Source: Limnobacter sp. SAORIC-580
GTDB lineage: Bacteria > Pseudomonadota > Gammaproteobacteria > Burkholderiales > Burkholderiaceae_B
Direction: 5' to 3'
DNA: 64,000 nt
Assembly: GCF_013004065.1 (NCBI RefSeq)
Contig: NZ_CP053084.1
Span: forward strand, 372,001 to 436,000
Position numbers and translations under genes: made by a program
In this document: positions 10,079-20,904 of the stretch, piece after piece
Layout of the letters: each line of letters opens with the position of its first letter
How positions within the stretch are numbered: the stretch's first letter is position 1
The notes under the pieces: model-generated
The model's database searches: none
Seen by the model: the letters and a program-made list of their open reading frames with translations, nothing else
What the model was told of the DNA's origin: nothing

Positions 10079-10089
10079 AGAACTTTGGG

Positions 10090-10200
10090 CTGTGGGTTCC
10101 TGATTCGTCAGGGCTCACAGGTTGTCAAAGACCGTTGGAAACTGAGGGTTCGTAGTTTAGGCCTGATTTTTTAAAAAACCATCCAACCTAGATGGCGGTC
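10090..10200 (+). ncRNA. L10 leader RNA (autoregulatory site of rplJL)
   Basis: Two structured elements fill the rplA-rplJ gap. The first is a hairpin, CTGTG..CCTGA-TTCG-TCAGG..CACAG (10090-10120), with an internal loop. The second is a long-range stem, GACCG+TTGGA (10130-10139) with TCCAA (10182-10186) and CGGTC (10196-10200), leaving a one-sided 9-nt bulge CCTAGATGG. The asymmetric bulge beside the stem matches the known L10 leader architecture, where the L10-L12 complex binds and represses rplJL translation. The fold was read by eye. Confidence 0.75.
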
Positions 10201-10290
10201 CCGAGTAAAAGTAATGAATGTATGTTCAAAGCTTGATTTCGGTCGCCTGTTTTAAACAGTGCAATAAGCGCTTCTTTTTGGAGAAAGACC

Positions 10291-10821
10291 GTGGCATTGA
10301 ATCGCCAAGAAAAAGCAGCAGTCATTGAAGAGATCACTGGTCAACTGGCCAGCGCTCAAGCTGTGGTTGTTGCTGAATATCGTGGTCTGTCTGTAGAAAG
10401 TGTGACGCAGCTCCGCAAGGATGCTCGTGCAGCAGGTGTTTATTTGCGTGTTCTGAAGAACACTTTGGCAAAGCGAGCCATTGCCGGTACAGCCTTCGAA
10501 GGTCTGTCCAGCAAAATGGCTGGCCCGCTGATTTACGGTATCAGTTCTGATCCCGTTGCAGCCGCCAAAGTGTTGGTCAATTTCGCGAAGACAAACGACA
10601 AGCTCGTTCTGACCGGCGGTGCGCTGCCCGGTCAGGTGATGGGTGTAGATGGTGTGAAGGCCCTGGCCACAATGCCAAGTCGTGATGAGCTTCTGTCGAA
10701 ATTGCTGGGCACGATGCAAGCACCTATCGCGACATTCGTACGTACGCTCAACGAAGTACCTACGAAATTTGTTCGCGGTGTTGCTGCCGTTCGTGATCAG
10801 AAAGAATCGCAAGCTGCTTAA
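10291..10821 (+). CDS. rplJ: 50S ribosomal protein L10
   Basis: 176 aa. GTG start with GGAG 9 bases upstream; the N-terminus [13 protein letters not shown] fits the family. The N-terminal globular domain binds 23S rRNA beside L11, and the C-terminal helix carries the L7/L12 dimers. The conserved middle part is [20 protein letters not shown]. It follows the 212-bp structured leader through which L10 is expected to control its own synthesis; rplL follows after 47 bp. Confidence 0.98.
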   Translation: MALNRQEKAAVIEEITGQLASAQAVVVAEYRGLSVESVTQLRKDARAAGVYLRVLKNTLAKRAIAGTAFEGLSSKMAGPLIYGISSDPVAAAKVLVNFAKTNDKLVLTGGALPGQVMGVDGVKALATMPSRDELLSKLLGTMQAPIATFVRTLNEVPTKFVRGVAAVRDQKESQAA

Positions 10822-10868
10822 CTTTTTTCAAGATAGCCGAATCAAACTTTTAACTGGAGAATACTCAA

Positions 10869-11246
10869 ATGGCAACTAAAGCCGAAATCCTCGACGCCAT
10901 CGCTGGCATGACCGTACTCGAACTGTCCGAACTGATCAAAGAAATGGAAGAGAAGTTTGGCGTTTCTGCCGCCGCCGCTGCTGTTGCAGTTGCTGCTGCC
11001 CCTGCTGCTGGTGGTGCTGCTGCCGCTGAAGAGAAAACAGAATTCGACGTAATTCTGACTGCAGCTGGCGAAAGCAAAGTAAACGTAATTAAGGTTGTTC
11101 GTGCACTGACAGGTCTCGGCCTGAAAGAAGCGAAAGACCTGGTTGACGGCGCGCCCAAAGCTGTTAAGGAAGGCGTTTCCAAAGCTGAAGCCGATGACGT
11201 CAAGAAGCAACTTGAAGAAGCTGGTGCAAAAGTCGACGTTAAGTAA
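10869..11246 (+). CDS. rplL: 50S ribosomal protein L7/L12
   Basis: 125 aa. N-terminal dimerisation domain ([20 protein letters not shown]), an Ala-rich flexible hinge (about residues 36-55, visible in the DNA as GCT/GCC runs) and a C-terminal factor-binding domain containing KIN/KV-type [20 protein letters not shown]. Present in several copies per ribosome, it recruits EF-Tu, EF-G and IF2. It is followed by a hairpin attenuator before rpoB. Confidence 0.99.
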   Translation: MATKAEILDAIAGMTVLELSELIKEMEEKFGVSAAAAAVAVAAAPAAGGAAAAEEKTEFDVILTAAGESKVNVIKVVRALTGLGLKEAKDLVDGAPKAVKEGVSKAEADDVKKQLEEAGAKVDVK

Positions 11247-11262
11247 TGTCGGTTTTTGAAAT

Positions 11263-11291
11263 GCCCGGGGGTTTTTGCCTCCGGGCTTTTT
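11263..11291 (+). terminator. Attenuator/terminator between rplL and rpoB
   Basis: GCCCGGGGG - TTTTTG - CCTCCGGGC (9 bp, one G-U pair) followed by TTTTT. It starts 16 bp after rplL. At the corresponding place in other bacteria a partial terminator sets the r-protein to RNA polymerase subunit ratio; here rpoB begins 93 bp further on with no clear promoter, which agrees with partial readthrough. Confidence 0.85.
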
Positions 11292-11384
11292 GCGCTTGAA
11301 AGAGCGATTACAAACCAGAGTGTGTTAAGCCATGTGTAGAACACATGCATATCGCTTAATCCGCTCGACATCAGGACAGAAAAT

Positions 11385-14300
11385 ATGTCTTACTCTGCCA
11401 CCGAGAAAAAACGCATACGCAAAAGCTTTGCGAAACGGCCTCCAGTTTTGGATGTACCGTACCTTCTCACCACTCAACTTGACTCTTACACTGACTTTCT
11501 TCAATTGGGTCTCCCGGTTGAAAAACGTGCAGAACAAGGGTTACAGGCAGCATTTCAGTCTGTATTTCCAATTGTTTCGCACAACGGCTATGCACGCTTG
11601 GAATTTGTGCAGTACGCACTGGGCGAACCCGCTTTTGACGTCAAAGAATGTCAACAGCGTGGTCTGACCTTCTGCTCGCCCTTGCGGGCGCGCGTGCGCT
11701 TGGTGCTTCTGGATCGTGAGGCCAGCAAGCCCACCGTGAAAGAAGTCAAGGAGCAGGAAGTGTATATGGGTGAATTGCCACTCATGACACAGAATGGTTC
11801 CTTTGTGATCAATGGCACCGAACGCGTTATCGTGTCACAGTTGCACCGTTCGCCTGGTGTGTTTTTCGAACACGACCGTGGTAAAACCCACAGCTCAGGC
11901 AAGTTGCTGTTCTCGGCCCGTATCATTCCTTATCGTGGCTCTTGGCTCGATTTCGAATTTGATCCCAAAGACATCCTGTATTTCCGTGTAGACCGTCGTC
12001 GCAAGATGCCAGTCACGATTTTGCTCAAAGCCATCGGCATGAACAACGAGCAAATCCTGTCCACCTTCTTTGAATTCGACCAGTTCGAAATCAAATCCGA
12101 AGGCGCATCCATGGATCTGGTCACTTCGCGTTTGAAAGGCGAAGTCGCAAAGTTTGACATCGTCGACAAAGCGGGCAAGGTTCTGGTTCAGAAAGACAAG
12201 CGTATCAATGCCAAGCACATTCGTGATATTGAAGCGGCTGGCTTGAAGAAAATTTCCGTGCCTGAAGATTTCCTGATTGGCCGCACCTTGGCCAAGAACA
12301 TTGTTGATGGCAGCACTGGCGAAGTTGTGGCCTCTGCCAACGACGAAATCACCGAAGAAATCATGGGCAAAATCCGTGACGCAGGCGTGAAAGTGGTTGA
12401 AACCATCTTCACCAACGAACTGGATCACGGCGCTTACATTTCTCAAACGCTGCGCACTGACGAAACAGCAGACCAGACCGCGGCACGCGTTGCCATCTAC
12501 CGCATGATGCGTCCAGGCGAGCCGCCCACGGAAGAAGCAGTTGAAATGCTGTTCAACCGACTGTTCTACAGCGAAGACTCCTACGATTTGTCTCGTGTGG
12601 GTCGCATGAAATTCAACCGCCGTGTTGGCCGTCCCGAAGTGGAAGGCGCCATGGTGCTTCAAGACGACGACATCTTGGCCGTAATCAAGATTCTCGTTGA
12701 CTTGCGCAACGGCAACGGCGAAATCGATGACATCGATCACTTGGGTAACCGTCGAGTTCGTTGTGTCGGCGAATTGGCTGAAAACCAGTTCCGCGCAGGT
12801 TTGGTGCGTGTTGAGCGTGCCGTGAAAGAGCGTCTGGGGCAGGCTGAAGCCGAGAACCTGATGCCGCACGATCTGATCAACTCCAAGCCAATTTCTGCAG
12901 CAATCAAGGAGTTCTTTGGTTCTTCCCAATTGTCGCAGTTCATGGACCAAACCAACCCCTTGTCAGAAATCACGCACAAGCGTCGTGTTTCTGCTTTGGG
13001 CCCAGGCGGTTTGACCCGTGAGCGTGCCGGCTTTGAGGTTCGTGACGTACACACCACCCATTATGGTCGTGTGTGCCCAATCGAAACACCGGAAGGCCCA
13101 AACATTGGTTTGATCAACTCCATGGCGATGTTCGCTCGTTTGAACGAGTACGGGTTCCTTGAAACGCCTTATCGCAAAGTGGAAGGCGGTGTGGTGTCCG
13201 ATGAAATCGTTTACCTGTCAGCGATTGAAGAAGGCCGTTTCGTGATCGCCCAGGCGAACGCGGAGATCGACGAGAAGAAGCGCTTGGTCGGTGACTTGGT
13301 TTCCTGTCGTGTGGCCGGTGAATTCGAATTGATGGATCCGTCCGGCGTTGAGCTGATGGACGTTGCACCAGGTCAAATCGTGTCTGTTGCCGCATCGCTC
13401 ATTCCATTCCTGGAACACGACGATGCGAACCGTGCCTTGATGGGTGCCAACATGCAACGTCAGGCTGTGCCATGTTTGCGTCCTGAAAAGCCGTTTGCCG
13501 GTACTGGCATTGAGCGTACCGTGGCTGTCGACTCGGGCACAGTCATCGTGGCTGATCATGGTGGCGTGGTTGATTACGTGGACGCCAACCGAATTGTTAT
13601 TCGTGTGAATGACAATGAAGTGGAATCGGGTTCAGTCGGTGTTGATATCTACAACCTGACCAAGTACACACGTTCAAACCAGAACACCAACATCAACCAA
13701 CGTCCGATCGTGAATAAGGGCGACATCATTGCCAAAGGCGATGTAATCGCCGATGGCGCGTCGACTGACCTGGGCGAATTGGCCTTGGGTCAGAACATGC
13801 TGGTCGCTTTCATGCCCTGGAACGGTTACAACTTCGAAGATTCAATCTTGATCTCCGAGCGTGTTGTGGCAGAAGACCGCTACACCTCGATTCACATCGA
13901 AGAGCTGTCGGTTGTTGCGCGTGATACTAAGCTGGGTTCCGAAGAAATTACACGCGACATTTCCAATTTGTCCGAAGCTCAGTTGTCACGTCTGGATGAG
14001 TCCGGCATCGTGTACATCGGTGCGGAAGTACAAGCTGGTGACGTCATGGTGGGTAAGGTCACGCCGAAAGGCGAAACCCAGCTTACGCCGGAAGAAAAAC
14101 TGCTGCGCGCCATTTTCGGTGAAAAAGCATCCGACGTGAAAGACACCTCCCTGCGCGTGCCTTCCGGTATGACAGGTACGGTGATCGACGTTCAGGTATT
14201 CACCCGTGAAGGCATCGTTCGCGACAAGAGGGCACAGTCCATCATTGATGACGAGCTGAAGCGTTATCGCCTCGACCTGAACGACCAGATGCGTATTGTT

Positions 14301-15494
14301 GAGGCCGATGCTTTCAGCCGTATCGAGCGTTTCCTGATCGGTAAGGTCGCCAACGGCGGTCCTGCCAAGTTGGCCAAAGGCAGCAAGATCACTGCTGAAT
14401 ACTTAAAGGAAGTGGATCACCATCACTGGTTCGACATTCGCTTGGCAGAAGAAGAAGCCGCGGGTCAACTCGAAACATTGAAGAAGTCCATTGAAGACAA
14501 GCGTCATCAGTTCGATTTGGCCTTTGAAGAAAAGCGCAAGAAATTGACGCAAGGTGATGAACTGCCACCAGGTGTTTTGAAAATGGTCAAGGTGTACCTG
14601 GCCGTCAAGCGCCGCTTGCAGCCTGGTGACAAAATGGCTGGCCGTCACGGTAACAAGGGTGTGGTTTCCAAGATCGTTCCTGTGGAAGACCTGCCGCACA
14701 TGGCTGATGGTCGTCCCGTCGACATCGTATTGAACCCCTTGGGTGTTCCTTCACGTATGAACGTGGGTCAAATTCTGGAAACCCACCTGGGTTGGGCTGC
14801 CAAGGGCATTGGCGATCGCATCAATGAAATGTTGCGTGAACAAAATGCAGTGGCGCGTCTGCGTGAATACCTGCATAAGGTGTACAACGGCACAGGCACA
14901 ACAGTTGATCTCGATTCCCTGACTGATCAGGAAATAATCAACATGGGCAAGAACCTGACCAAGGGCATGCCTTTCGCCACGCCCGTATTCGATGGCGCGA
15001 ACGAAGAAGACATTCTGGAAATGCTTCGCTTGGCTTACCCCGACGAAGATCCGCGTATGCAAGCCTTGGGCTTTAACGATTCAAAAACCCAGGTGACCCT
15101 CTATGACGGTCGCACAGGCGACGCATTTGACCGCAAGGTTACCGTTGGCTACAAGCATGTGCTGAAACTGCACCACTTGGTCGACGACAAGATGCATGCC
15201 CGGTCAACAGGACCATACTCTTTGGTCACGCAGCAACCACTGGGCGGTAAAGCCCAGTTTGGTGGTCAGCGTTTCGGTGAGATGGAAGTGTGGGCTTTGG
15301 AAGCTTATGGCGCGTCGTACGTACTTCAGGAAATGTTGACTGTGAAGTCAGACGACGTGAATGGTCGTACGAAGGTGTATGAGAATTTGGTCAAAGGTGA
15401 TCACACGATTGATGCCGGTATGCCGGAATCTTTCAACGTACTCGTGAAAGAAATCCGCTCACTCGGTATTGATATTGATCTGGACCGTAATTGA
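11385..15494 (+). CDS. rpoB: DNA-directed RNA polymerase subunit beta
   Basis: 1369 aa, typical of betaproteobacteria (slightly longer than the 1342 aa E. coli protein). The rifampicin-pocket region reads [49 protein letters not shown]; no residue there looks like a known resistance change. The C-terminus has [20 protein letters not shown]. The ATG at 11385 follows AGGACAG. rpoC follows after 23 bp with its own GGAGG site. Confidence 0.99.
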   Translation: MSYSATEKKRIRKSFAKRPPVLDVPYLLTTQLDSYTDFLQLGLPVEKRAEQGLQAAFQSVFPIVSHNGYARLEFVQYALGEPAFDVKECQQRGLTFCSPLRARVRLVLLDREASKPTVKEVKEQEVYMGELPLMTQNGSFVINGTERVIVSQLHRSPGVFFEHDRGKTHSSGKLLFSARIIPYRGSWLDFEFDPKDILYFRVDRRRKMPVTILLKAIGMNNEQILSTFFEFDQFEIKSEGASMDLVTSRLKGEVAKFDIVDKAGKVLVQKDKRINAKHIRDIEAAGLKKISVPEDFLIGRTLAKNIVDGSTGEVVASANDEITEEIMGKIRDAGVKVVETIFTNELDHGAYISQTLRTDETADQTAARVAIYRMMRPGEPPTEEAVEMLFNRLFYSEDSYDLSRVGRMKFNRRVGRPEVEGAMVLQDDDILAVIKILVDLRNGNGEIDDIDHLGNRRVRCVGELAENQFRAGLVRVERAVKERLGQAEAENLMPHDLINSKPISAAIKEFFGSSQLSQFMDQTNPLSEITHKRRVSALGPGGLTRERAGFEVRDVHTTHYGRVCPIETPEGPNIGLINSMAMFARLNEYGFLETPYRKVEGGVVSDEIVYLSAIEEGRFVIAQANAEIDEKKRLVGDLVSCRVAGEFELMDPSGVELMDVAPGQIVSVAASLIPFLEHDDANRALMGANMQRQAVPCLRPEKPFAGTGIERTVAVDSGTVIVADHGGVVDYVDANRIVIRVNDNEVESGSVGVDIYNLTKYTRSNQNTNINQRPIVNKGDIIAKGDVIADGASTDLGELALGQNMLVAFMPWNGYNFEDSILISERVVAEDRYTSIHIEELSVVARDTKLGSEEITRDISNLSEAQLSRLDESGIVYIGAEVQAGDVMVGKVTPKGETQLTPEEKLLRAIFGEKASDVKDTSLRVPSGMTGTVIDVQVFTREGIVRDKRAQSIIDDELKRYRLDLNDQMRIVEADAFSRIERFLIGKVANGGPAKLAKGSKITAEYLKEVDHHHWFDIRLAEEEAAGQLETLKKSIEDKRHQFDLAFEEKRKKLTQGDELPPGVLKMVKVYLAVKRRLQPGDKMAGRHGNKGVVSKIVPVEDLPHMADGRPVDIVLNPLGVPSRMNVGQILETHLGWAAKGIGDRINEMLREQNAVARLREYLHKVYNGTGTTVDLDSLTDQEIINMGKNLTKGMPFATPVFDGANEEDILEMLRLAYPDEDPRMQALGFNDSKTQVTLYDGRTGDAFDRKVTVGYKHVLKLHHLVDDKMHARSTGPYSLVTQQPLGGKAQFGGQRFGEMEVWALEAYGASYVLQEMLTVKSDDVNGRTKVYENLVKGDHTIDAGMPESFNVLVKEIRSLGIDIDLDRN

Positions 15495-15517
15495 TCGGTC
15501 GCGACGGAGGTATTTAA

Positions 15518-18500
15518 ATGAAAGCTTTATTAGATCTGTTTAAACAGGTCCAGCAAGACGAGCAATTCGACGCAATCAAGATTGCGATCGCTTCGCCCGA
15601 CAAAATCCGTTCGTGGTCTTTCGGTGAAGTCAAAAAACCAGAAACCATTAACTATCGCACCTTCAAGCCCGAGCGCGATGGTCTGTTTTGTGCCAAGATT
15701 TTTGGCCCAATCAAAGACTATGAATGCTTGTGCGGCAAGTACAAGCGCCTGAAGCACCGTGGTGTTATCTGCGAAAAGTGCGGTGTTGAAGTCACCCTGG
15801 CCAAAGTGCGCCGTGAGCGCATGGGTCACATCGACTTGGCCTCGCCCGTTGCGCACATCTGGTTCCTGAAGTCACTGCCATCTCGTTTGGGCATGGTGCT
15901 GGACATGACCCTGCGGGACATCGAACGCGTGTTGTACTTCGAAGGTTTCGTGGTTGTTGAGCCCGGTATGACGCCGCTGAAACGCGCGCAGTTATTGACC
16001 GAAGAAGATTACCTCGCCAAGCAGGAAGAGTACGGTGATGACTTCGTCGCGTTCATGGGTGCTGAAGGCATCAAGGAACTGCTGAAGTCTATCGATATCG
16101 ATCGCGAAGTCACCACACTGCGCGACGAGTTGGGTACCACCAATTCCGAAGCCAAGATCAAGAAAATCGCCAAGCGCCTTAAAGTGCTGGAAGGTTTCCA
16201 AAAGTCTGGCATCAAGCCCGAGTGGATGATTCTGGAAGTACTGCCCGTGCTTCCACCCGAATTGCGTCCATTGGTTCCGCTGGATGGCGGCCGCTTTGCG
16301 ACATCCGACCTGAACGATCTATACCGTCGCGTGATCAACCGCAACAACCGCTTGAAGCGTTTGCTGGAACTGAATGCCCCTGACATCATCGTGCGCAATG
16401 AAAAGCGCATGTTGCAGGAAGCCGTTGATTCATTGCTCGACAATGGTCGTCGCGGCAAGGCCATGACTGGTGCCAACAAGCGCCCATTGAAGTCATTGGC
16501 CGACATGATTAAAGGCAAGGGCGGTCGTTTCCGTCAAAACTTGCTTGGCAAGCGCGTGGACTATTCCGGTCGTTCCGTGATCGTGGTGGGCCCACAGCTA
16601 AAACTGCACCAGTGTGGTTTGCCAAAACTGATGGCGCTCGAATTGTTCAAGCCTTTCATTTTCAACCGCTTGGAAGTGATGGGCATTGCAACCACCATCA
16701 AGCAAGCCAAGAAGTTTGTTGAAAACCAGGAACCCATCGTATGGGACATTCTGGAAGAAGTGATTCGCGAGCATCCGGTCATGTTGAACCGTGCGCCAAC
16801 ACTTCACCGCTTGGGTATTCAGGCCTTCGAGCCCGTGCTGATTGAAGGCAAGGCCATTCAATTGCACCCGCTGGTTTGCGCTGCGTTTAACGCCGACTTT
16901 GACGGTGACCAAATGGCGGTTCACGTGCCTTTGTCTCTGGAAGCCCAGATCGAAGCACGTACGCTGATGCTGGCCTCCAACAACGTATTGTTCCCTGCCA
17001 ACGGCGATCCTTCTATTGTTCCTTCACAAGACATCGTGTTGGGTCTGTATTACACCACCCGTGACCGGGTGAATGGTCGCAATGAAGGCATCATGTTCTC
17101 CGACGTCAGCGAGGCAAACCGCGCTTACGACAACAAAGAAGTTGAACTGGCCACTCGCGTGACTGTTCGCATCACCGAATACGATGTGAACAAGGAAACT
17201 GGTGAAAAAACATCCAAGCGCACGCGTTATGAAACAACGGTAGGTCGTGCCTTGCTGTCTGAAATTCTGCCTCCAGGTCTGCCTTTCTCCTTCATTGATC
17301 GTCCTTTGAAGAAGAAAGAAATTTCCCGCTTGATTAACGCGTCTTTCCGTCGCTGTGGTCTGCGTGAAACAGTTATTTTTGCAGACAAGCTGATGCAGTT
17401 TGGTTTCCGCATGGCGACCCGTGGCGGCATTTCTATTGCGATGGGCGACATGGTAGTTCCGGCCCAGAAGCAGGTCATCATCGCTGCCGCTGAAGCCGAA
17501 GTGAAAGAAATCCAATCCCAGTACACATCCGGTCTGGTGACTCAGGGTGAGCGTTACAACAAGGTTGTTGATATCTGGGGCCGAGCAGGCGACCAGGTGG
17601 GCAAGGCCATGATGGAACAGCTGGCCACCGAGCCTGTAATTGACCGCAACGGAAATGAAGTTCGTCAGGAGTCGTTCAACGCGATTTACATGATGGCCGA
17701 CTCCGGTGCCCGTGGTTCTGCTGCGCAGATCCGTCAGTTGGCGGGTATGCGTGGTCTGATGGCCAAGCCAGACGGCTCAATCATTGAAACGCCGATCATC
17801 GCGAACTTCCGCGAAGGTCTGAACGTGTTGCAGTACTTCATTTCAACACACGGCGCTCGTAAAGGCTTGGCCGATACGGCCTTGAAAACCGCGAACTCCG
17901 GTTACCTCACGCGTCGTCTTGTTGATGTGACTCAAGACTTGGTCGTGGTGGAAGACGATTGTGGTACTTCCAACGGCGTGGCCATGAAGGCCCTGGTTGA
18001 AGGTGGTGAAGTCATTGAAGCATTGCGCGATCGTATTTTGGGTCGGGTTGTGGTGTCTGATGTGGTTAATCCCGAAACCCAGGAAACTGTGTTTGAAGTA
18101 GGCAAGTTGCTAGACGAAGACGCAGTTGAGTTGATCGATCATCTGGGTATCGACGAGGTGCGTGTGCGCACGCCGCTGTCTTGCGAGACACGTTACGGTC
18201 TGTGTGCCAAGTGTTACGGCCGTGACTTGGGCCGCGGTTATCTGGTCAACAACGGTGAGGCTGTTGGTGTTATTGCAGCGCAGTCCATCGGCGAGCCAGG
18301 TACACAGTTGACCATGCGTACGTTCCACATTGGTGGTGCTGCGTCACGTGCTGCGGTAGTGTCCAGTATTGAGGCCAAATCAAACGGCGTAATCCGTTTC
18401 ACTGCCACCATGCGTTATGTGACCAACGGCAAGGGCGAGCAAATCGTGATTTCCCGCTCTGGCGAAGTGCTGATCACTGACGACTTTGGCCGCGAGCGTG

Positions 18501-19747
18501 AGCGCCACAAGGTACCTTACGGTGCCACATTGGCCGTGCTGGATGGTAACCAGGTCAAAGCTGGCGCGATGTTGGCAACCTGGGATCCTTTGACTCGCCC
18601 AATCGTGACCGAATACGCCGGTAAAATCCGCTTCGAGAATATCGAAGAGGGTGCAACCGTAGCCAAGCAGATCGACGATGTGACCGGTTTGTCTACCCTG
18701 GTTGTTATTGATGCGAAGCGTCGTACGGCCGGTAGCAAGGGAGAGCGTCCACAGGTGAAGTTGATCGACCCGCAGGGTAACGAAGTCAAGATCGCTGGTT
18801 CTGATCATTCCGTAAACATCAGCTTCCCGGTTGGCGCGCTCATTACAGTGCGCGACAACCAAGATGTGTCTGTGGGTGAAGTTTTGGCGCGTATTCCTCA
18901 GGAAAGCCAAAAAACTCGAGACATTACCGGTGGTCTGCCACGCGTGGCTGAGCTGTTTGAAGCCCGTTCGCCCAAAGATGCCGGCATGTTGGCCGAAGTC
19001 ACGGGTACGGTTTCTTTCGGTAAAGACACCAAGGGCAAGCAGCGTCTGGTCATTACCGACCTTGACGGTGTGTCTCACGAGTTCTTGATTCCCAAGGACA
19101 AGCACGTGCTGGTGCATGACGGTCAGGTGGTCAACAAAGGCGAATCCATTGTGGATGGCCCAGCCGATCCGCACGATATTTTGCGTTTGTTGGGTATTGA
19201 GGCCCTGGCTCGCTACATCGTTGATGAAGTTCAGGACGTTTATCGTTTGCAAGGCGTGAAGATTAACGACAAGCACATCGAAGTGATCGTTCGTCAAATG
19301 TTGCGTCGCGTCATTGTGGATGATCCTGGCGAAACAGGTTTCATTCCAGGCGAGCAAGTTGAACGCTCTGAACTGTTGGATGCAAACGACAAAATGCGCA
19401 GTGAAAACAAGCGCGAAGCAACTTACCAAAATATTTTGCTGGGTATTACCAAAGCCTCCTTGTCGACCGATTCGTTCATCTCGGCTGCTTCCTTCCAGGA
19501 AACAACCCGCGTACTGACCGAAGCCGCCATCATGGGCAAGCGCGACGAATTGCGTGGTCTGAAAGAGAACGTGATTGTAGGTCGCTTGATCCCGGCTGGT
19601 ACCGGTATGGCCTTCCACAAGGCTCGCAAGGACAAAGAAGGGCGCGAAGCGGAAGAGTTGCGCCTGATGGAAGCCGAACATGACCCTCGCGCACAAGCCG
19701 AGGCACTGTTCAATCTGCCAGCCTCTGAGGGTTCTGACGAAGCCTAA
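15518..19747 (+). CDS. rpoC: DNA-directed RNA polymerase subunit beta'
   Basis: 1409 aa. The N-terminal zinc ribbon is [19 protein letters not shown]. The catalytic Mg-binding loop is [12 protein letters not shown]. The second zinc site is assembled from CGTSNG and [19 protein letters not shown]. The trigger loop region has [13 protein letters not shown]. The GGAGG ribosome binding site lies 8-12 bases before ATG. It ends 143 bp before rpsL; this gap holds a small hairpin, a good promoter and a terminator-like hairpin. Confidence 0.99.
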   Translation: MKALLDLFKQVQQDEQFDAIKIAIASPDKIRSWSFGEVKKPETINYRTFKPERDGLFCAKIFGPIKDYECLCGKYKRLKHRGVICEKCGVEVTLAKVRRERMGHIDLASPVAHIWFLKSLPSRLGMVLDMTLRDIERVLYFEGFVVVEPGMTPLKRAQLLTEEDYLAKQEEYGDDFVAFMGAEGIKELLKSIDIDREVTTLRDELGTTNSEAKIKKIAKRLKVLEGFQKSGIKPEWMILEVLPVLPPELRPLVPLDGGRFATSDLNDLYRRVINRNNRLKRLLELNAPDIIVRNEKRMLQEAVDSLLDNGRRGKAMTGANKRPLKSLADMIKGKGGRFRQNLLGKRVDYSGRSVIVVGPQLKLHQCGLPKLMALELFKPFIFNRLEVMGIATTIKQAKKFVENQEPIVWDILEEVIREHPVMLNRAPTLHRLGIQAFEPVLIEGKAIQLHPLVCAAFNADFDGDQMAVHVPLSLEAQIEARTLMLASNNVLFPANGDPSIVPSQDIVLGLYYTTRDRVNGRNEGIMFSDVSEANRAYDNKEVELATRVTVRITEYDVNKETGEKTSKRTRYETTVGRALLSEILPPGLPFSFIDRPLKKKEISRLINASFRRCGLRETVIFADKLMQFGFRMATRGGISIAMGDMVVPAQKQVIIAAAEAEVKEIQSQYTSGLVTQGERYNKVVDIWGRAGDQVGKAMMEQLATEPVIDRNGNEVRQESFNAIYMMADSGARGSAAQIRQLAGMRGLMAKPDGSIIETPIIANFREGLNVLQYFISTHGARKGLADTALKTANSGYLTRRLVDVTQDLVVVEDDCGTSNGVAMKALVEGGEVIEALRDRILGRVVVSDVVNPETQETVFEVGKLLDEDAVELIDHLGIDEVRVRTPLSCETRYGLCAKCYGRDLGRGYLVNNGEAVGVIAAQSIGEPGTQLTMRTFHIGGAASRAAVVSSIEAKSNGVIRFTATMRYVTNGKGEQIVISRSGEVLITDDFGRERERHKVPYGATLAVLDGNQVKAGAMLATWDPLTRPIVTEYAGKIRFENIEEGATVAKQIDDVTGLSTLVVIDAKRRTAGSKGERPQVKLIDPQGNEVKIAGSDHSVNISFPVGALITVRDNQDVSVGEVLARIPQESQKTRDITGGLPRVAELFEARSPKDAGMLAEVTGTVSFGKDTKGKQRLVITDLDGVSHEFLIPKDKHVLVHDGQVVNKGESIVDGPADPHDILRLLGIEALARYIVDEVQDVYRLQGVKINDKHIEVIVRQMLRRVIVDDPGETGFIPGEQVERSELLDANDKMRSENKREATYQNILLGITKASLSTDSFISAASFQETTRVLTEAAIMGKRDELRGLKENVIVGRLIPAGTGMAFHKARKDKEGREAEELRLMEAEHDPRAQAEALFNLPASEGSDEA

Positions 19748-19766
19748 GTTGTTGACAGAAATATGA

Positions 19767-19790
19767 AAGGTGATAGTAAAACATCACCTT
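19767..19790 (+). terminator. Weak hairpin after rpoC
   Basis: AAGGTGAT - 8-nt loop - ATCACCTT, perfect 8-bp stem starting 20 bp past the rpoC stop, followed by ATTCATT and not a U-run. It may be the 3' boundary of the rpoBC mRNA; as a terminator it is weak. Confidence 0.45.
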
Positions 19791-19795
19791 ATTCA

Positions 19796-19825
19796 TTGAC
19801 CCGCGCTTGTGTTTTGGAATACAAT
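19796..19825 (+). promoter_or_regulatory. Promoter of the str operon (rpsL)
   Basis: TTGACC (19796-19801), an 18-bp spacer and TACAAT (19820-19825). This is the best sigma-70 match between rpoC and rpsL. The predicted transcript would start near 19832 and runs at once into the hairpin at 19839-19860. Confidence 0.65.
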
Positions 19826-19838
19826 CGCGGGCTAAATT

Positions 19839-19874
19839 GGCTGCGGGCATGCCCGTAGCCCTTTTGTTTTTTTT
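19839..19874 (+). terminator. Intrinsic terminator/attenuator just before rpsL
   Basis: GGCTGCGGGC - AT - GCCCGTAGCC (10 bp, one G-T pair) followed by CTTTTGTTTTTTTT. It ends 16 bp before the rpsL ATG and downstream of the only visible str promoter. All rpsL transcription must therefore pass it, whether from rpoBC or from that promoter. An upstream GGGCTA (19829-19834) can pair with TAGCCC (19856-19861) and would break the terminator stem. Confidence 0.75.
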
Positions 19875-19890
19875 AACCGGAACTGGAACT

Positions 19891-20277
19891 ATGCCAACCA
19901 TTAATCAGCTAGTGCGTAAACCACGCACCAGTGTGACCATGAAGAGCAAAAGCCCCGCGCTTGAGGATTGCCCTCAAAAGCGTGGCGTGTGTACTCGTGT
20001 TTACACAACAACTCCAAAAAAACCAAACTCTGCGCTGCGTAAAGTGGCCAAAGTTCGCCTGACCAACGGCTTCGAAGTGATCTCCTACATCGGTGGTGAG
20101 GGCCACAACCTGCAGGAACACTCAGTGGTGTTGATCCGTGGCGGTCGTGTGAAAGACTTGCCTGGTGTGCGTTATCACATCGTGCGTGGCTCACTTGACT
20201 TGCAAGGCGTTAAGGATCGTAAGCAAGCTCGTTCCAAGTATGGTTCGAAGCGTCCAAAAGCTGCCAAGGCCAAGTAA
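19891..20277 (+). CDS. rpsL: 30S ribosomal protein S12
   Basis: 128 aa. Start [12 protein letters not shown] at 19891; an upstream in-frame extension is rejected because it runs through the terminator hairpin. The decoding-centre segment [13 protein letters not shown] and the loop [11 protein letters not shown] keep the lysines associated with streptomycin sensitivity. First gene of the str operon. The ribosome binding site is only a GGAACT-type match. Confidence 0.98.
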   Translation: MPTINQLVRKPRTSVTMKSKSPALEDCPQKRGVCTRVYTTTPKKPNSALRKVAKVRLTNGFEVISYIGGEGHNLQEHSVVLIRGGRVKDLPGVRYHIVRGSLDLQGVKDRKQARSKYGSKRPKAAKAK

Positions 20278-20327
20278 TTAGGCTAAGCAATAAGGCCAAG
20301 TGATTTTTTACACTGGTCGATTTAAAA

Positions 20328-20358
20328 CCGCATTCCGTGCGGCACACATTTGGTGTGT
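20328..20358 (+). promoter_or_regulatory. Paired hairpins in the rpsL-rpsG gap (candidate S7 control site)
   Basis: CCGCA-TTCCG-TGCGG (20328-20342), then ACACA-TTTGG-TGTGT (20344-20358), in the 138-bp S12-S7 intercistronic region. In E. coli the S12-S7 gap is the site where S7 represses str translation. Position supports that role here; similarity of the fold to the S7 rRNA site was not tested. Confidence 0.45.
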
Positions 20359-20415
20359 CGAGTAAGCAGATGCATAAGTGGGATTGCCCACGCTGAAGAT
20401 AAAGGAATAGTCAAG

Positions 20416-20886
20416 ATGCCACGTCGTCGCGAAGTGCAGCGCAGAGAAGTGCTGCCAGATCCAAAGTTTCAAAGCACAGAAGTAGCCAAATTCATGAACG
20501 TCATCATGTTGTCTGGCAAGAAAGCTGTTGCCGAACGCATTATTTACGGTGCTTTTGACAGCATCTCAACGAAAGCTGGTAAAGACCCACTCGAGGTGTT
20601 CAACGCCGCGATCAACAACGTAAAGCCAGTTGTTGAAGTGAAGTCTCGCCGCGTCGGTGGTGCGAACTACCAAGTTCCGGTGGAAGTTCGTCCCTCACGT
20701 CGTTTGGCTCTGGCCATGCGTTGGGTGCGTGAAGCAGCCAAGAAGCGTAGCGAAAAGTCCATGGACCTTCGCCTGGCAGGTGAGCTGCTCGAAGCAGCCG
20801 AAGGTCGCGGTGGTGCGATGAAGAAGCGTGATGAAGTGCACCGCATGGCTGAAGCCAACAAAGCCTTCTCGCATTTCCGATTCTAA
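20416..20886 (+). CDS. rpsG: 30S ribosomal protein S7
   Basis: 156 aa. Begins [17 protein letters not shown] after an AAAGGAA site; a longer in-frame ORF upstream is rejected. It nucleates assembly of the 30S head and contacts the E-site tRNA through the beta-hairpin carrying [15 protein letters not shown]. 18 bp before fusA. Confidence 0.98.
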   Translation: MPRRREVQRREVLPDPKFQSTEVAKFMNVIMLSGKKAVAERIIYGAFDSISTKAGKDPLEVFNAAINNVKPVVEVKSRRVGGANYQVPVEVRPSRRLALAMRWVREAAKKRSEKSMDLRLAGELLEAAEGRGGAMKKRDEVHRMAEANKAFSHFRF

Positions 20887-20904
20887 ATTTAACTGGAGTA
20901 GCAA

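Noticed and set aside
10980..11034. GCT/GCC-rich repeat tract
   Set aside because: This is the Ala-rich hinge of L7/L12, not a DNA repeat with its own role.
18380..19696. 438-codon minus-strand open frame opposite rpoC
   Set aside because: A long shadow frame produced by codon bias of rpoC; the His/Gln/Asn-rich composition resembles no protein family and rpoC is intact.
19807..19890. Upstream extension of S12 by 28 codons
   Set aside because: It would be translated through the terminator hairpin and T-run and has no family counterpart.
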